The notes below the pieces were generated by a model that was not told the origin of the DNA, did not search any database, and worked only from the letters and a program-made list of their open reading frames with translations. Both the position numbers and the translations under genes were made by a program. Shown here piece after piece: positions 10,666 through 20,576 of a DNA stretch of 24,112 bases. This stretch comes from Geosiphon pyriformis (Eukaryota; Glomeromycota; Glomeromycetes; Archaeosporales; Geosiphonaceae): the NCBI GenBank assembly GCA_016748015.1, contig JAAOMT010000706.1, positions 509,371-533,482 of the forward strand, in the 5' to 3' direction. Position 1 is the stretch's first letter. Each line of letters starts with the position of its first letter.

Positions 10666-11565
10666 ATGATTTTTCAATTATTAAATACAAAATATCTTTT
10701 TTTAAAACCGATACAAGGAGGAACCATTGGTGGGAAATATTTCTTGATAACTTTATTTTTTTTCTTTTATCCACAACTCGTCCTGTCAAAAGGCAGTAAA
10801 AAGAAGAGCAAAAAATTAAACGTTCGTGGACGCCGTCACCACTACAGGTACGATGGTGGTCCTAACAACAATCAAGGTCACTGTGGAAATCTATGTATCA
10901 TCTTATTATCGATCTCGGCCCTCATTCTCTGTATTAGTGTCGCCTTTCTAATATATTATATATGGATCAAAAGATGTAATAAAAACTATCGACGAAAGAA
11001 AGATGGAAGTCATCGATTGTCCAGTTCGGAACATGGATGGCGGCCAGGACATTATTATCATAATTCACAAATGATTGAGCCTCTAGATTACAATGATAAT
11101 TTCGGAGATTATTATTCGAACGTTTATCCCAGTGCACTCGATCAAAAATCAAAGCGTAGTTCTCCACCGATGAGTGGTCAACCCCCTGTTCCACCACCTG
11201 TTTATGATATAAAAATGGCAACAACTATTCAACTGCCAAAGCGTTTAAGAAGAGCTAGTGAGATAGAATCGCGCGTTATACGATCATGTACTGAATTAGG
11301 TTCTGATGAAAATAGTATTACGGGATCGAACGCTAGTGGTGGTGGGGATAATTCAGATGTTTCATCAGTTTTGTCTGATTCTATGGATCATCATAATGAG
11401 TTTTTTCGTGATGCATATGAGCAGGAGACGGAGCATTTAGTTGCGAGTGATTTGGCAAAAGTTTTGGCATATCGTGTTAGTCAAGAGAAGGTAGATAAGA
11501 GGATATCAGCGCCGAAGAAGGAAGAAATTAAAAGCAGGTCAAAATTGAAATTTTTTTTTATTTAA
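10666..11565 (+). CDS. Single-pass membrane protein with PPxY motif in its tail (299 aa)
   Basis: An uninterrupted frame of 299 codons ends in TAA. Residues 24-41 are strongly hydrophobic (KYFLITLFFFF...VLS) and look like a signal peptide, though the 23-residue lead before it is long. A basic, His-rich extracytoplasmic segment follows (about 43-73), then a clear transmembrane helix (about 74-101, flanked by Cys73/Cys77 and by KRCNKNYRRKK on the cytosolic side). The roughly 195-residue tail is polar and Ser-rich. It carries SSPP, a Pro-rich stretch ending in PPVY (177-180, a WW-domain/Rsp5-type ubiquitin ligase docking motif), an RRAS basophilic kinase site (195-198), acidic Ser clusters (about 211-242) and a lysine-rich end. 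Topology and motifs suggest a plasma-membrane or vesicular adaptor or receptor-like protein. I recognise no named family. An intron near the 3' end cannot be excluded: a GT follows AAAAGCAG at about 11537. Confidence 0.72.
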   Translation: MIFQLLNTKYLFLKPIQGGTIGGKYFLITLFFFFYPQLVLSKGSKKKSKKLNVRGRRHHYRYDGGPNNNQGHCGNLCIILLSISALILCISVAFLIYYIWIKRCNKNYRRKKDGSHRLSSSEHGWRPGHYYHNSQMIEPLDYNDNFGDYYSNVYPSALDQKSKRSSPPMSGQPPVPPPVYDIKMATTIQLPKRLRRASEIESRVIRSCTELGSDENSITGSNASGGGDNSDVSSVLSDSMDHHNEFFRDAYEQETEHLVASDLAKVLAYRVSQEKVDKRISAPKKEEIKSRSKLKFFFI

Positions 11566-14500
11566 TGAATCATTGCGCTTTTTATGTATGTTCGTTAACA
11601 CAATACCCGAAAAATATAACGCACAGCGGCATATGGAAATATTTTCAGCTGAAAATAAATTTAGAGAAATGTTATAAGACGCTTAGTAGTAACTCAAAAT
11701 TTTTTGAAAGACATTTTAAAAATAGAAATTGTGAAATTCAAATTTCATTCAAAATTTCAAATTGAAAAAAATGGATTGTCTTCATAAAAAATTAGATTTG
11801 CTAGTTTAGATAGGTATCACGATCCTGCTATTTAAAATTATTTATTTATTTATTTATTTTGATTCCTCACTGTGTGCGTAATCCAAGTATCTTTTAGAAA
11901 TGGTTATATCCTTTTACAAAGATTTCTTAAAAAAACACAATTTAACTCGTCTATGTCTATGTCAATAAAATTTCTAAAGTAATTATAGTATTTATTTTCA
12001 GAGAATGAATAAATTTTGTAACCATTCTCTGTGCTTTTTTTTTTTTTAAGAATTACTAATGTTAGACTGGTTTTGCAAAACTTCAAAAAATCTAACTTTA
12101 CCGTTTTGAAATCTTTTTAGTGAAACTTTATCCCTTAAAAAAAGGATTTTGGTTGAAAGATTTTTATTGGGAAAGCATATAGCCATATGTAAAAAATAAT
12201 ATATAATTTAAATTATAGTGACACTGATTGGGCAAAATATTCTGCGGATCATATAATAATAATACTCCAAGAGTGCTATCATTTGAAGAAAAACCCACAT
12301 ACTGAATTTCTTGCTAGTTCAGATATAAAATATTTGTATAAAATTGAAATTCCAGCAACAAACCCATGAATTACTACAAAGAGTACAGTATGCTTTACCC
12401 TATTGCTTAGAATATATTCCTTTCAAGTAAAAAAAAAACATTATATTAATGTATTCATCTAACAAAAGGAAACAAATTAATTTTCACAAAATCCGCGGCT
12501 GTTCCCTAGGTCCAGGTCATGAGAAAGCATCCTAATTATTTTTACATCGATAAATGGAAATATCAGAATTTAGATAATTTTTTTCCCATAATCTGGCGCA
12601 AACAATAAACTGAAAGCCCGAATGACTAGAGCAAATTTATTTTAGCATGTGAAAGAAATTTTTACTGATTGAGAATTTTGCTAAATAGTAACCAAATTTG
12701 AGAAAGTCTAATTTTTAGCTTCGCGTGTGGCTTCTGAAATCATAATTTATAAATTATCAATATCTCGTCTTTTGATAATCTGCTCGCAACTTTTATTTCT
12801 AAGAGAATATGAAATTAATTCGTAACTTTTTAAAATAAAAACTTTTCATAATCATTTTATCTATTTTTTGGACATTAAATAAGTTAAACCTATGCGGCAT
12901 CTGATTGTGCTGGTGATAAACAAAAATCTTGAAATAATTAGCCGAATCCTCGATTATACTTACAATTCAAATTTTCTAACCTAATATGCCAGGCATTTTC
13001 TTAAAAGTGGGTAAAGTTGAAATCTTTTGAATTTTGATATAATTAACAATAGATGTTTGTTAAAGTGGAAAAAATTGGTGGCTTAGCTCAAAAAATGGTT
13101 TAAAGTTATTAAGCCACACATTAAAATAATGAAACAATACATAGATCATTAATTTGGCGGGGGGTTTGAGTCTATTTGATAAAAAAAAAGGGGGGGGGAA
13201 CTCATTTTCAAAATCTAATGGTTATAAAGAAGTCAAATACATTTAATTGGTCGGCTCTTATTTTTAAGTTAAACGATGAGGGATAGTGCATTAATTGTTA
13301 AAAATCTTTGATGAAATTTCTCTTCAGTCCTATTGTTTAATAAAAGTATTGAATATAATAGAAATTTGAATATCACTATCCTTTTTAAAATGACCTTTCA
13401 AAGTTTAATCCCAACAGTAAATGAATAACAGCCTCAAGACTATTCAAACTGAAAAAATTTTAAGAGGCAATTTGCTTAGTTTATTAAAATCTCTCAAGAC
13501 ATGTGATTTCTTTTAATATAAACTGAAGTAGGAAAGTCTTAAACTATATTATCTCATTATCGAAAGAAAATCAAGGTTAGTATCTAGAGCATGTTTTTCA
13601 CCAAAGCTTTCTTTACAAATTTAATATGGCAACCATAATTTTATGTAAATTTGCCAGATATTTAGACTAATTCCTCATTTGTTATTTTTAAAGAAAGGGT
13701 TCTGCACTATATATAAAGCATAATATATTGATTGAAAAATTGATTCAAGTAACATAAAAATTAATATATAAAAGAAGAAATAACAATAATAGTTGCAATA
13801 AATTTATTAAAATAGTTAGAATATTTTGATTATTAAAGTAGTTAAAATATTTTGAAAAATTTTATAAAAAAGTAAACATCATTCCATGAATTCTATTTAT
13901 TTCTCATAATTAGTCAAAAATTTAAAATTAATGAAAAAATATTTTAACTAAAATTATTTTTATTTGATTTATTAAAATTATTAAAATTATTTATATTCGA
14001 AATTTTTAAATTTAAAAAAATTGATTTATTAATAAAAAACTTTCTTTTCTTAGTATCTAAAAGTTTTATTTAAAAATTCTAAAATTAGTTTTTAAGAAGA
14101 AACTGGAAGTTAATAAAAACAAGAAAATAAAAACGGTCATTAATAAAACTTTTCTATTTTAGTGTTAGACATACTAAAAAAAAATTATCTTAATAAAAAA
14201 TATCTATTATTAGAGCATGGGTTTTTGGGGTTCGGTATAATTTTAAAAAGCAACCGTAATTCATGAATTAATTGATGCGTGGAATATAAAACATCATGGT
14301 GAAATGGAATATAAAAGAGAAAGAATAAATAGAAAAGTATCAATAAAATCTATAAAAAAGATTAAAAAATTGTTTAAAGAGGTAATAATTATTATTATTA
14401 TTTAATTGATATTTAGTTATTATTTATTATTTTAACTATTACTAAAGTTCTATTTTTATAGTTGTTATAGAATTTAAATCTTATTTTTGAAAAACAATAA

Positions 14501-14967
14501 ACATTAAGACAAAAAACCATTTATTTTAAAAAAAATTATAGTTAATAATTATTATCATTATTAGAAAAAAAAAAGATATTGCTTTAGTTTTTATAACATC
14601 ATCCCAACTTTTAAAATAAATAATAATACCATTTATTAATTGAAAAAAGATACATGTAAAAATATAACTTGCTTTGCTTTTTTTTAATAAACAATAATTT
14701 TTTAAAAATAACTACATTAGACAATACAATCAAATGTTTAATTTATTTCTATCTAATAGGTATATTGTTGCTACTGTTGTTAAAATTGTTAAGGACATTA
14801 TTGTTTACAACTAGATTAAAGTTGATAAAGCAAAACTGTTAAAAAAATCAAAAATAAATAAAGAGTATTTTAAATCTGTTTTACAACATTTTGTCTAACT
14901 GTTTCTATTACTAAAAAGTCTTTGCTTTCTTAATAATAATAATAACAAGAATATTGAATGCTAACAT
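11566..14967. other. Long intergenic stretch with an extreme A+T block
   Basis: No gene is recognised. The short frames at 11565-11765 (+) and 11904-12086 (-) show AT-driven amino-acid usage only. The stretch contains an ATTT microsatellite (11838-11860), two G runs (13159-13164 and 13190-13198) and, from about 13690 to 14960, an exceptionally A+T-rich block with many TTATT/TAAAA strings. The last part is the 3' flank of the Asn/Gly-rich gene. Confidence 0.5.
11838..11860. repeat. (ATTT)5 microsatellite
   Basis: Five ATTT units lie in noncoding DNA downstream of the membrane-protein gene. Confidence 0.8.
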
Positions 14968-15429
14968 CTAATGGTGTTTAACACCGTTTGCGTTACCGTT
15001 GTAGTTTCCATTATAGGAACCATAATTTTTGTTACCGTTGTAGTTTCCATTGTAGGAACCATAATTTTTGTTACCGTTGTAGTTTCCATTGTAGGAACCA
15101 TAGTTGTAGTTACCATTCAAGTTTCCATTGTAGGAACCATGGTTGTAGTTACCATTCAAGTTTCCATTGTAGGAACCATGGTTGTAGTTACCATTCAAGT
15201 TTCCGTTGTTGCTTCCAACGTTGTAGTTACCATTGTAGTTTCCGTTGTTGCTTCCAACGTTCCCGTTGCCATTGTAGTTTCCGTTGTTGCTTCCAACGTT
15301 CCCGTTGCCGTTTCCATTTCCATTTCCGCTACTTCCATATCCATTTGGCACGGCAGAGACGAAGAGGTAGGTGAGAAGAAGAGTTACCAAAAAGATGGTG
15401 GGCAAGCGAGCAAACGATTGGTAAGACAT
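14968..15429 (-). CDS. Secreted Asn/Gly/Tyr-rich tandem-repeat protein (153 aa)
   Basis: The start is ATG 15429 and the stop ends at 14968. Residues 1-26 form a signal peptide (hydrophobic IFLVTLLLTYLFV, cleavage after VSA). A short GSSGNGNGNG linker leads into eight perfect-length 13-residue repeats (residues 42-145), consensus N-x-N-x-G-S-[N/Y]-N-G-N-[Y/L]-N-G, and a basic tail (NANGVKHH). The mature protein has no Cys, no transmembrane helix and no KR processing sites, so a Kex2-cleaved peptide precursor is unlikely. It is probably an intrinsically disordered extracellular or cell-wall-associated protein; a role in symbiosis or matrix formation is only a guess. A TATA box lies upstream at 15560-15567. 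Plus-strand frames through the repeat are open only because the period is a multiple of three. The coding GC content is well above that of the flanks. Confidence 0.82.
   Translation of the reverse strand: MSYQSFARLPTIFLVTLLLTYLFVSAVPNGYGSSGNGNGNGNGNVGSNNGNYNGNGNVGSNNGNYNGNYNVGSNNGNLNGNYNHGSYNGNLNGNYNHGSYNGNLNGNYNYGSYNGNYNGNKNYGSYNGNYNGNKNYGSYNGNYNGNANGVKHH
14995..15306 (-). repeat. Eight 39-bp coding tandem repeats
   Basis: Eight in-frame 39-bp units encode the 13-residue repeats. Neighbouring units are most alike, and variable residues change stepwise along the array. Position 2 runs G,G,Y,Y,Y,Y,K,K; position 4 runs V,V,V,H,H,Y,Y,Y; position 7 runs N,N,N,Y,Y,Y,Y,Y. This indicates growth by successive local duplication. 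Confidence 0.9.
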
Positions 15430-15559
15430 TTTGAATAAAGTAAAGCTTTTGCAAAGGGTGGTTAAAAGTTATTTTATTTGCAATTTTTTGTTTTCAAAGA
15501 ATTTGTTATTCGTTGAATAAACTTCAGAAGTGCATTGTTCTTGGAAGTTTCAAGATTCG

Positions 15560-15567
15560 TTTTTATA
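15560..15567 (-). promoter_or_regulatory. TATA box of the Asn/Gly-rich repeat gene
   Basis: Minus-strand TATAAAAA in the context TTTGCTATAAAAACGAATC lies about 130 bp upstream of the ATG at 15429. Confidence 0.5.
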
Positions 15568-16850
15568 GCAAATTTTCCCGGTCTAATTCTAGGTCTAAAA
15601 TTTCGCCGTTCTTCTGATTAATTACAAATAATAGTTTTTTCAAAGAGATATTAGTCTCATTACAAGAAATTTCAAAGAATGATCGATCGATCTTTCAGAT
15701 AGTCTCTGTATTTTTTTAATGACATAGGATTATTATTATTAGTTTGGGAAATAAACTGATAGCATCAACTGGTTTTCTCTTTTGGTTTAAAAATGAAATC
15801 GATAGTAGAAACTTCTGTTTTAAAAGTAGACCTGAAAATCGCATCTTTCATACAAAATCTGGAGGCTTCAATGAAAACCAAAATGAAATGACATAGGTTT
15901 AACATTGAAATGAAGCAGCCATTGAAAAAAGTCCAAACAATTCAGAAGAAGAGTGTCAATGAATAATTGTCTTTTGGGTTCTTCAAAAGCAAAAATAAAT
16001 ACGCCGAATTTCTAATAAACAAAAAAACTTGATTTAAAAATTCTTTTAAATAAATTCCTTTTCTTTAATTCCGGCCTTCTGACGAGAAAAATTCATGCCG
16101 AAAAGTACATGATAAACCAACAGAAAAACTTGAGTGTCCATTTTTGCTTAGAGACATACAAAATATTTCTTTAGGATATTTCTCACGGTAGTTTTAATAT
16201 TTTATATAATTAAAGCGAAACATGTTTCTAAAGTTAGAGATAAATCTATTCCTAAATTTGTTGCCCGAAAACAAAGTAGAGTGATGAAAATTAATTAAAA
16301 ATTCAATAAAATGAAAGTCTTAAAAAGGATATGCTTTTTGACATTATGACGATCATAACAAAGAAATATCTTTTGTCTTGAATGGAACATTAAGCATTCA
16401 CCCACCCAAAAATACGTTCGATTATCTACCTCGTTTAGACTAATTGACCGCATCCATTTTCCTACGTTTGTTGTGGCCCAAAAAGGGTTTTCTAAAGTGT
16501 ACGAGATAGAATTTGAGTCAAATTTTGAATTATTTCTTTGTAAATGCTCTATAGCTATTCCGATTAAGAAGAAGCTTTAGAAATACAATGCCTTTTGAAA
16601 GTAAATTTTTAGCTGGATCAAAATTATTAAAAGGAAAATAAAAAAATATTTTGCGTATAAAAGGCTGAAATTTAATCCATAATTTGGGACAATGTTATTC
16701 GCTAATCGTGGGTAAAGAGAGATAATTCTTGGAATATTCTTATAAATATTCGATATAAATAGATTTTTACTCTATTTGGAGCTCTCACCGGAATCGATAT
16801 ATGCACTTTCCACATTTGATTGGTTTAATGACATGTACTACCAAGTTGTA

Positions 16851-16977
16851 GATTGAAAACGCAGAATAATTTCCTTTTAAATTGTTCCAAAAAGAGTATC
16901 CCTTTAAGATCAGATTTTCAAATGATGGGCGTTTGAGATTGAAAATGCTGAATAATGTACTTTTAAATTGTTCAAAA
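16851..16977. repeat. Two 41-bp direct repeats, 86 bp apart
   Basis: Bases 16851-16891 and 16937-16977 share GATTGAAAA, GAATAAT and CTTTTAAATTGTTC with about five differences. It is an old local duplication of noncoding DNA. Confidence 0.7.
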
Positions 16978-18667
16978 GAAAGATCTTTCCAAAGTTTGAA
17001 TTTGAATTCAAAAAATAACGTAACTCTGATTTTTGCAAATACTCCCTCTTTTGAAGTTTAAAAAGCTAAAATTCTTTGAGTTACCATTTTTTGTTTATAA
17101 TTAAGAAACGTTTTAATATTTATATATTAGGTTTCAAATTTTTGTTATTTTCAAAAAGCATAAAATTTTGGCCTTAAAGTAAGCTCTATAGTTAACAAAG
17201 AAAAATGGGAAATTTTGGAATTTATACGACAATCTTCCTATCACTCTCAAGAGAATGGATCAATATCGAGGACCCTTTTAAGAAACGTAATGGTGTAGCA
17301 AGCATATGAATTCTTAATCTTATCAAAATGAAATTAATTAACCACCCCTTTTTTTTCCCCTCCAACTCCAATACTCGGAAAGAAGTCTGAATGAATCCTA
17401 AACTTTTTTTTCTCGTGGGACAAAGATATTAAAACCTTAAGCGATCATTGAGAGTTAATCTCCTACCACCCAACACAAAAAAAAGTTAAATAAGAAAGGT
17501 AACCATTAAGCTCGTTTTTCTTTATCATATTTCGTTGTTTGTCTCGAAGGTATCTAATAACGTTGAAAATCAAAATTTGCTAGCGATTTCAACTTTCTCA
17601 AGAAAAATATTTTTAATGATGGTGTGCTAGGTAACTTTTGAAAGAAGTAATTTTCCCAATGATAAATAATATTTCTAGGGAACCAATCGCTGATTTACTG
17701 GGGATTAATACAATAAGGGCCGTTCGCAATTTTTCATGCGGCCAATTTCAAATAGGAGCTTTTTTTATTACCCCTAGATTTTTCCATTACTCTTCTCTGT
17801 TTTATTTCTTTGGGATGAGATTAACTTTTTTTGAATTTTCCATTTTTTTGGCCCTAATTGGATATAGCAATAGATGATTTTATTTTTCAGAAAAGTCTAT
17901 TTCGATTCTCCCAAAAGAGTCAACAAGAGTAGGGAATTCTAGCAAAGGAAATTAAATTATTTGTTTTTTAAAGAATTTTATTATCAATAATGAATTCTAT
18001 TTCAGTCCAATTTATAAATAGGTTATTTAGTTTTTTGATCATTAAAAATAATGTTGATTGAAATTTTCTGCATCGATCCAAACTATGCTTTTCATGAGTA
18101 AAAAAGTCAAAAGGTAGGCTCGCTTGGTGTTGTAATATTTTCATGATTCATTTTGGTTCTACGCTTTAAATTATCTTCCAGAATCCTAATATCGTTGACG
18201 ACCTTCTTCAAAAACGTGACTCTTCTTTTTTATTATCCCGCTGACATCACTATTTGTTTACTCTTTCGTTGGGCAACAAGAGTTTTCTCGTTTCACTTTG
18301 TAATGAATGGTATATAAAATTAATGTCATTAAGTTAGGGAATGAATCTTTGCTTTTTAATAATATTTTCTGAGGTACTATTTAATTTTTACCTCGCTTTC
18401 AAGATTCTAAAAGGTACTAATAAGCCAGAAGGAATTAATCCTTTAAATCACCTTATTCGATATTATTATAAATGTTTTTTTTGCAATGTGAAAATTTATA
18501 CTTATTTATTTAAGCACTTTTCTCTAGATTTTTCTTACTTTAATTTCCTAATCCTTATAATATTCAAATTATTTCAAGACATCCCGAAATTGAGGCTCTA
18601 CTATTAAACAAACCATTTCCAAATCTAAAGTCCTGAATTTTTGGTACATTATCACCATCAAGTGAAA

Positions 18668-19325
18668 GGCTGCACACTCTAAATTTTTCATTTATTATTA
18701 AGACGTTTTTTAACCGGAGTTGTGTTACATGGAGGAATACTATGCTTAATATTGGCAACATCGTCACACTCTTCTTTTTGAATGATTAAATCACCACATC
18801 TGCCTATTTTTTTCTAATAACAAATAATGTGCTTTCCATTATTCAACTTTGATTCTTTCTTGCTTTGCTTACAAGACTATGTGATTCACCTTTGCAAAGA
18901 TGTGGTTATTAAAATTCACTGAACTGCTGTTAGCTTGGTAAGGCTATCGAATGATCAGTCAATAAAAGACCATACACCTCAAGATAATCCATTGCAAGTG
19001 ATCCTGCTTCATATTCAACTAATCTAAGTATTCAAGATACAACAGTTATTACCAATAAATTAACTTTTATCCTTGTTTATAATAAATGATACTAATACTC
19101 ACAGATTGTAAACTGACAGATGAATCCAGTCAAGATCAAAATGGTTGGCACCCATCTGCCTCTTGGAAGTAAAAGTGGTGGAGACAAATAATGAGTTTAT
19201 GAAACGTTTACAGTCAGCAGGATGTGACGATGTCGGCAATATTAAGCATAGCATTTCTCCACGCAACACAACTCGGCTTAAAAAACGTCGTAATAATAAA
19301 TAAAAAAATTTTTGCGTATGCAGCC
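18668..19325. mobile_element. 658-bp TIR element (MITE-like), about 103-bp inverted repeats, candidate TGAAA target duplication
   Basis: The ends GGCTGCA...TGCAGCC are the outer tips of inverted repeats 18668-18770 and about 19222-19325, which are roughly 84% identical by eye. Directly outside both lies TGAAA (18663-18667 and 19326-19330), a possible 5-bp target duplication. The interior has no transposase and is too short for one, so the element would be non-autonomous. It holds protein-like stretches on the plus strand: 19000-19027, then after a candidate intron (19028-19104, with TACTAATAC just before CACAG) TDESSQDQNGWHPSASW. Each inverted repeat, read outward, encodes a similar short basic peptide ending KKR.NNK-stop. 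The pair might therefore be duplicated gene 3' ends rather than transposon termini. The superfamily is not recognised. Confidence 0.55.
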
Positions 19326-19361
19326 TGAAAAATTTTTATTTTTAAAAATAGGTTTGATTGT

Positions 19362-19395
19362 TATCATCATCATCGTCGTCGTTATCGTCGTCATC
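19362..19395. repeat. ATC/GTC trinucleotide repeat
   Basis: An imperfect run of ATC, CGT and GTC units lies between the two TIR elements. Confidence 0.7.
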
Positions 19396-19451
19396 TATCA
19401 TGAATAAAATAAATGTGGGATAAAAACAAAAACAATAAACAAACGAAAATA

Positions 19452-19552
19452 CGAGAGGGTGAAATCTGAGATAACCAATAGTAAAATCTGCGATGAGATA
19501 GGGTAAAAACCTGTAAACCCCGTGATTGTATCAGGTGAAATCTGCGATAAAT
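19452..19552 (+). repeat. Left terminal inverted repeat of the 1123-bp element
   Basis: It contains motif copies at 19457-19472, 19481-19494 and 19534-19548 (consensus GGTGAAATCTGNGAT, the middle one with GTAAAA) and a related GGGTAAAAACCTG at 19501-19513. Confidence 0.85.
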
Positions 19553-19771
19553 AGACATTTTTTAAGAGCAACGGCACCTTTTGAGGGCAGACTCAATTGA
19601 GAGTACTGTAAAGTCGACCAAACTAAGTGGCACAACTTTGAATGGAAAATTCAAACGAGTAATACTGTTATTACTGAAACAGGTAAGCTTAAAAATAGAG
19701 GTCCTTCTTCATTAGATATAACGATCAGTTTTTATTGCAAAAAACTTAAATCTTTCCATAGATGACAAAAT

Positions 19772-20385
19772 TCATTGTATAACCACTTTTGGGAGTAGGA
19801 CGCGAACTTCTAATTGCCATTGCCCTTGCTTTGTAGGTTTTTGCAACCCATCGTATTGATACCAGCCAGAATCGTTGATATTTTCGAAACGAACATCGGC
19901 AATATGATGGATGCCGTTACAAAAAGAAACTTCCATGAGGCGAAATCTATATTAAAAATTAATAAATAAATACAAATTTACCTTTGTTTTGTAATTTGAT
20001 TTCCTTTAGGAAAATTAATTTCTTCCGGTAAATCTTTGTTCTGAAGAGACATTGATGGCAAGGATTAGAGGCAGTCGCTGGTCAATTTGTCTTTTTGATA
20101 TGGTATCACCTGTGCATCGGTAAAAATACCTAAGAAAAGGTTAGAATGCAAAGCGAAAATAGAGGAAAAAATATAGACACTTTACTCAAGCTTTCCAGTA
20201 TCCAATGATACGCATTTTTCAGTCATATAAGCATTTGTGGGAACGTTTTTTAGAGCCTCTCCGTCTGTCGATTTGAATTCTAATCTGCTCGCAATAATAT
20301 AAGGATTTTGCCAGTGTTCAAGGCAAGACTCGAAATAATCGTTTTCTGATAATACCGGAACCTGCGGTTTTCTACAAATTAAATT
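19772..20385 (-). pseudogene. Frameshifted fragment resembling the C-terminal half of a ubiquitin-specific protease, inside the TIR element
   Basis: The gene model on the minus strand has exon A ending at 20186 (start near 20385 or earlier, donor GA|GTAAAG), a 56-nt intron, exon B 20129-19982, a short 35-nt candidate intron, and exon C 19946-19772 ending in TGA. Exon A encodes a Cys- and acid-containing segment (ENDYFESCLEHW, KSTDGEALKNVP). Exon B begins YFYRCTGDTI and RLPLILAINVS, like the LP-x-L-x-I strand of USP enzymes, but must then change frame to continue as LPEEINFPKGNQ. Exon C has GIHHIADVR and WYQYDGLQ, resembling the USP catalytic His box and the following W-x-YD motif. The catalytic Cys box is absent from the window. 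The frame change and missing N-terminal half make it a nonfunctional copy. It may be a cargo gene of the transposon family. The family match is by motif memory only. Confidence 0.5.
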
Positions 20386-20460
20386 AGGTGCATTAATATA
20401 AATATATCGAACGAGCATGACGGTAGACTGTTTTTCATATAATATAGCCAATAAAATGCG

Positions 20461-20574
20461 ATTTATCGCAGATTTCACCTGATACAATCACGGGGTTTAC
20501 AGGTTTTTACCCTATCACAGATTTTACCCAGGTTTTACATTACGTGACTGATCATCTCAGATTTCACCCTGTCG
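20461..20574 (-). repeat. Right terminal inverted repeat of the 1123-bp element
   Basis: Read on the minus strand it starts CGACAGGGTGAAATCTGAGA, then has GGGTAAAATCTGTGAT, GGGTAAAAACCTG and GGTGAAATCTGCGAT, matching the left repeat apart from a 13-base longer middle section. Confidence 0.85.
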
Positions 20575-20576
20575 TA

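Larger units (their letters stand above)
15430..18662. other. Long intergenic stretch, no confident gene
   Basis: Beyond the promoter of the Asn/Gly-rich gene I see no confident gene. A minus-strand frame at 16295-16576 is open for 93 codons without an early ATG and reads protein-like. By my rough estimate, though, one or two frames of that length are expected by chance in DNA this AT-rich. A 41-bp direct repeat lies at 16851-16891 and 16937-16977. Frames at 17638-17877 and 18341-18607 (+) look like AT-rich noise. Confidence 0.45.
19452..20574. mobile_element. 1123-bp TIR DNA transposon carrying a broken gene
   Basis: Terminal inverted repeats are 19452-19552 and 20461-20574. The outer tips are CGASAGGGTGAAATCTGAGA, and the inner 50 bp or so (GGGTAAAAACCTG through GCGATAAAT) are essentially identical. 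TA dinucleotides flank both ends (19450-19451 and 20575-20576), compatible with a TA target duplication as in Tc1/mariner-like insertions. The right repeat has about 13 extra bases in its middle. Each repeat contains several copies of a GGGTRAAATCTGNGAT motif, likely protein-binding sites. No transposase is visible; the interior encodes a decayed USP-like fragment on the minus strand, so the element is non-autonomous or has captured a gene. Confidence 0.75.

Noticed and set aside
10967-11224. Minus-strand frame inside the membrane-protein gene
   Set aside because: It is antisense to a well-supported coding frame and shows no domain.
11565-11765. Plus-strand frame overlapping the TAA of the membrane-protein gene
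   Set aside because: Composition is typical of AT-rich noncoding DNA; overlap by one base is coincidental.
14971-15438. Two long plus-strand frames antisense to the repeat protein (also 14988-15374)
   Set aside because: They are open only because the repeat period is 39 bp; the minus-strand reading has a signal peptide and regular repeat logic.
17638-17877. Plus-strand frame of 79 codons
   Set aside because: Phe/Ile-rich translation without domains; likely chance.
18564-18767. Minus-strand frame of 67 codons
   Set aside because: It lies across the outer edge of the left inverted repeat; a different frame in the repeat is the one conserved between both arms.
20182-20487. Treating the 101-codon minus-strand frame as a complete gene
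   Set aside because: Its start is a TTG inside the terminal inverted repeat and its stop lies just inside a good splice donor; it is one exon of a broken gene.
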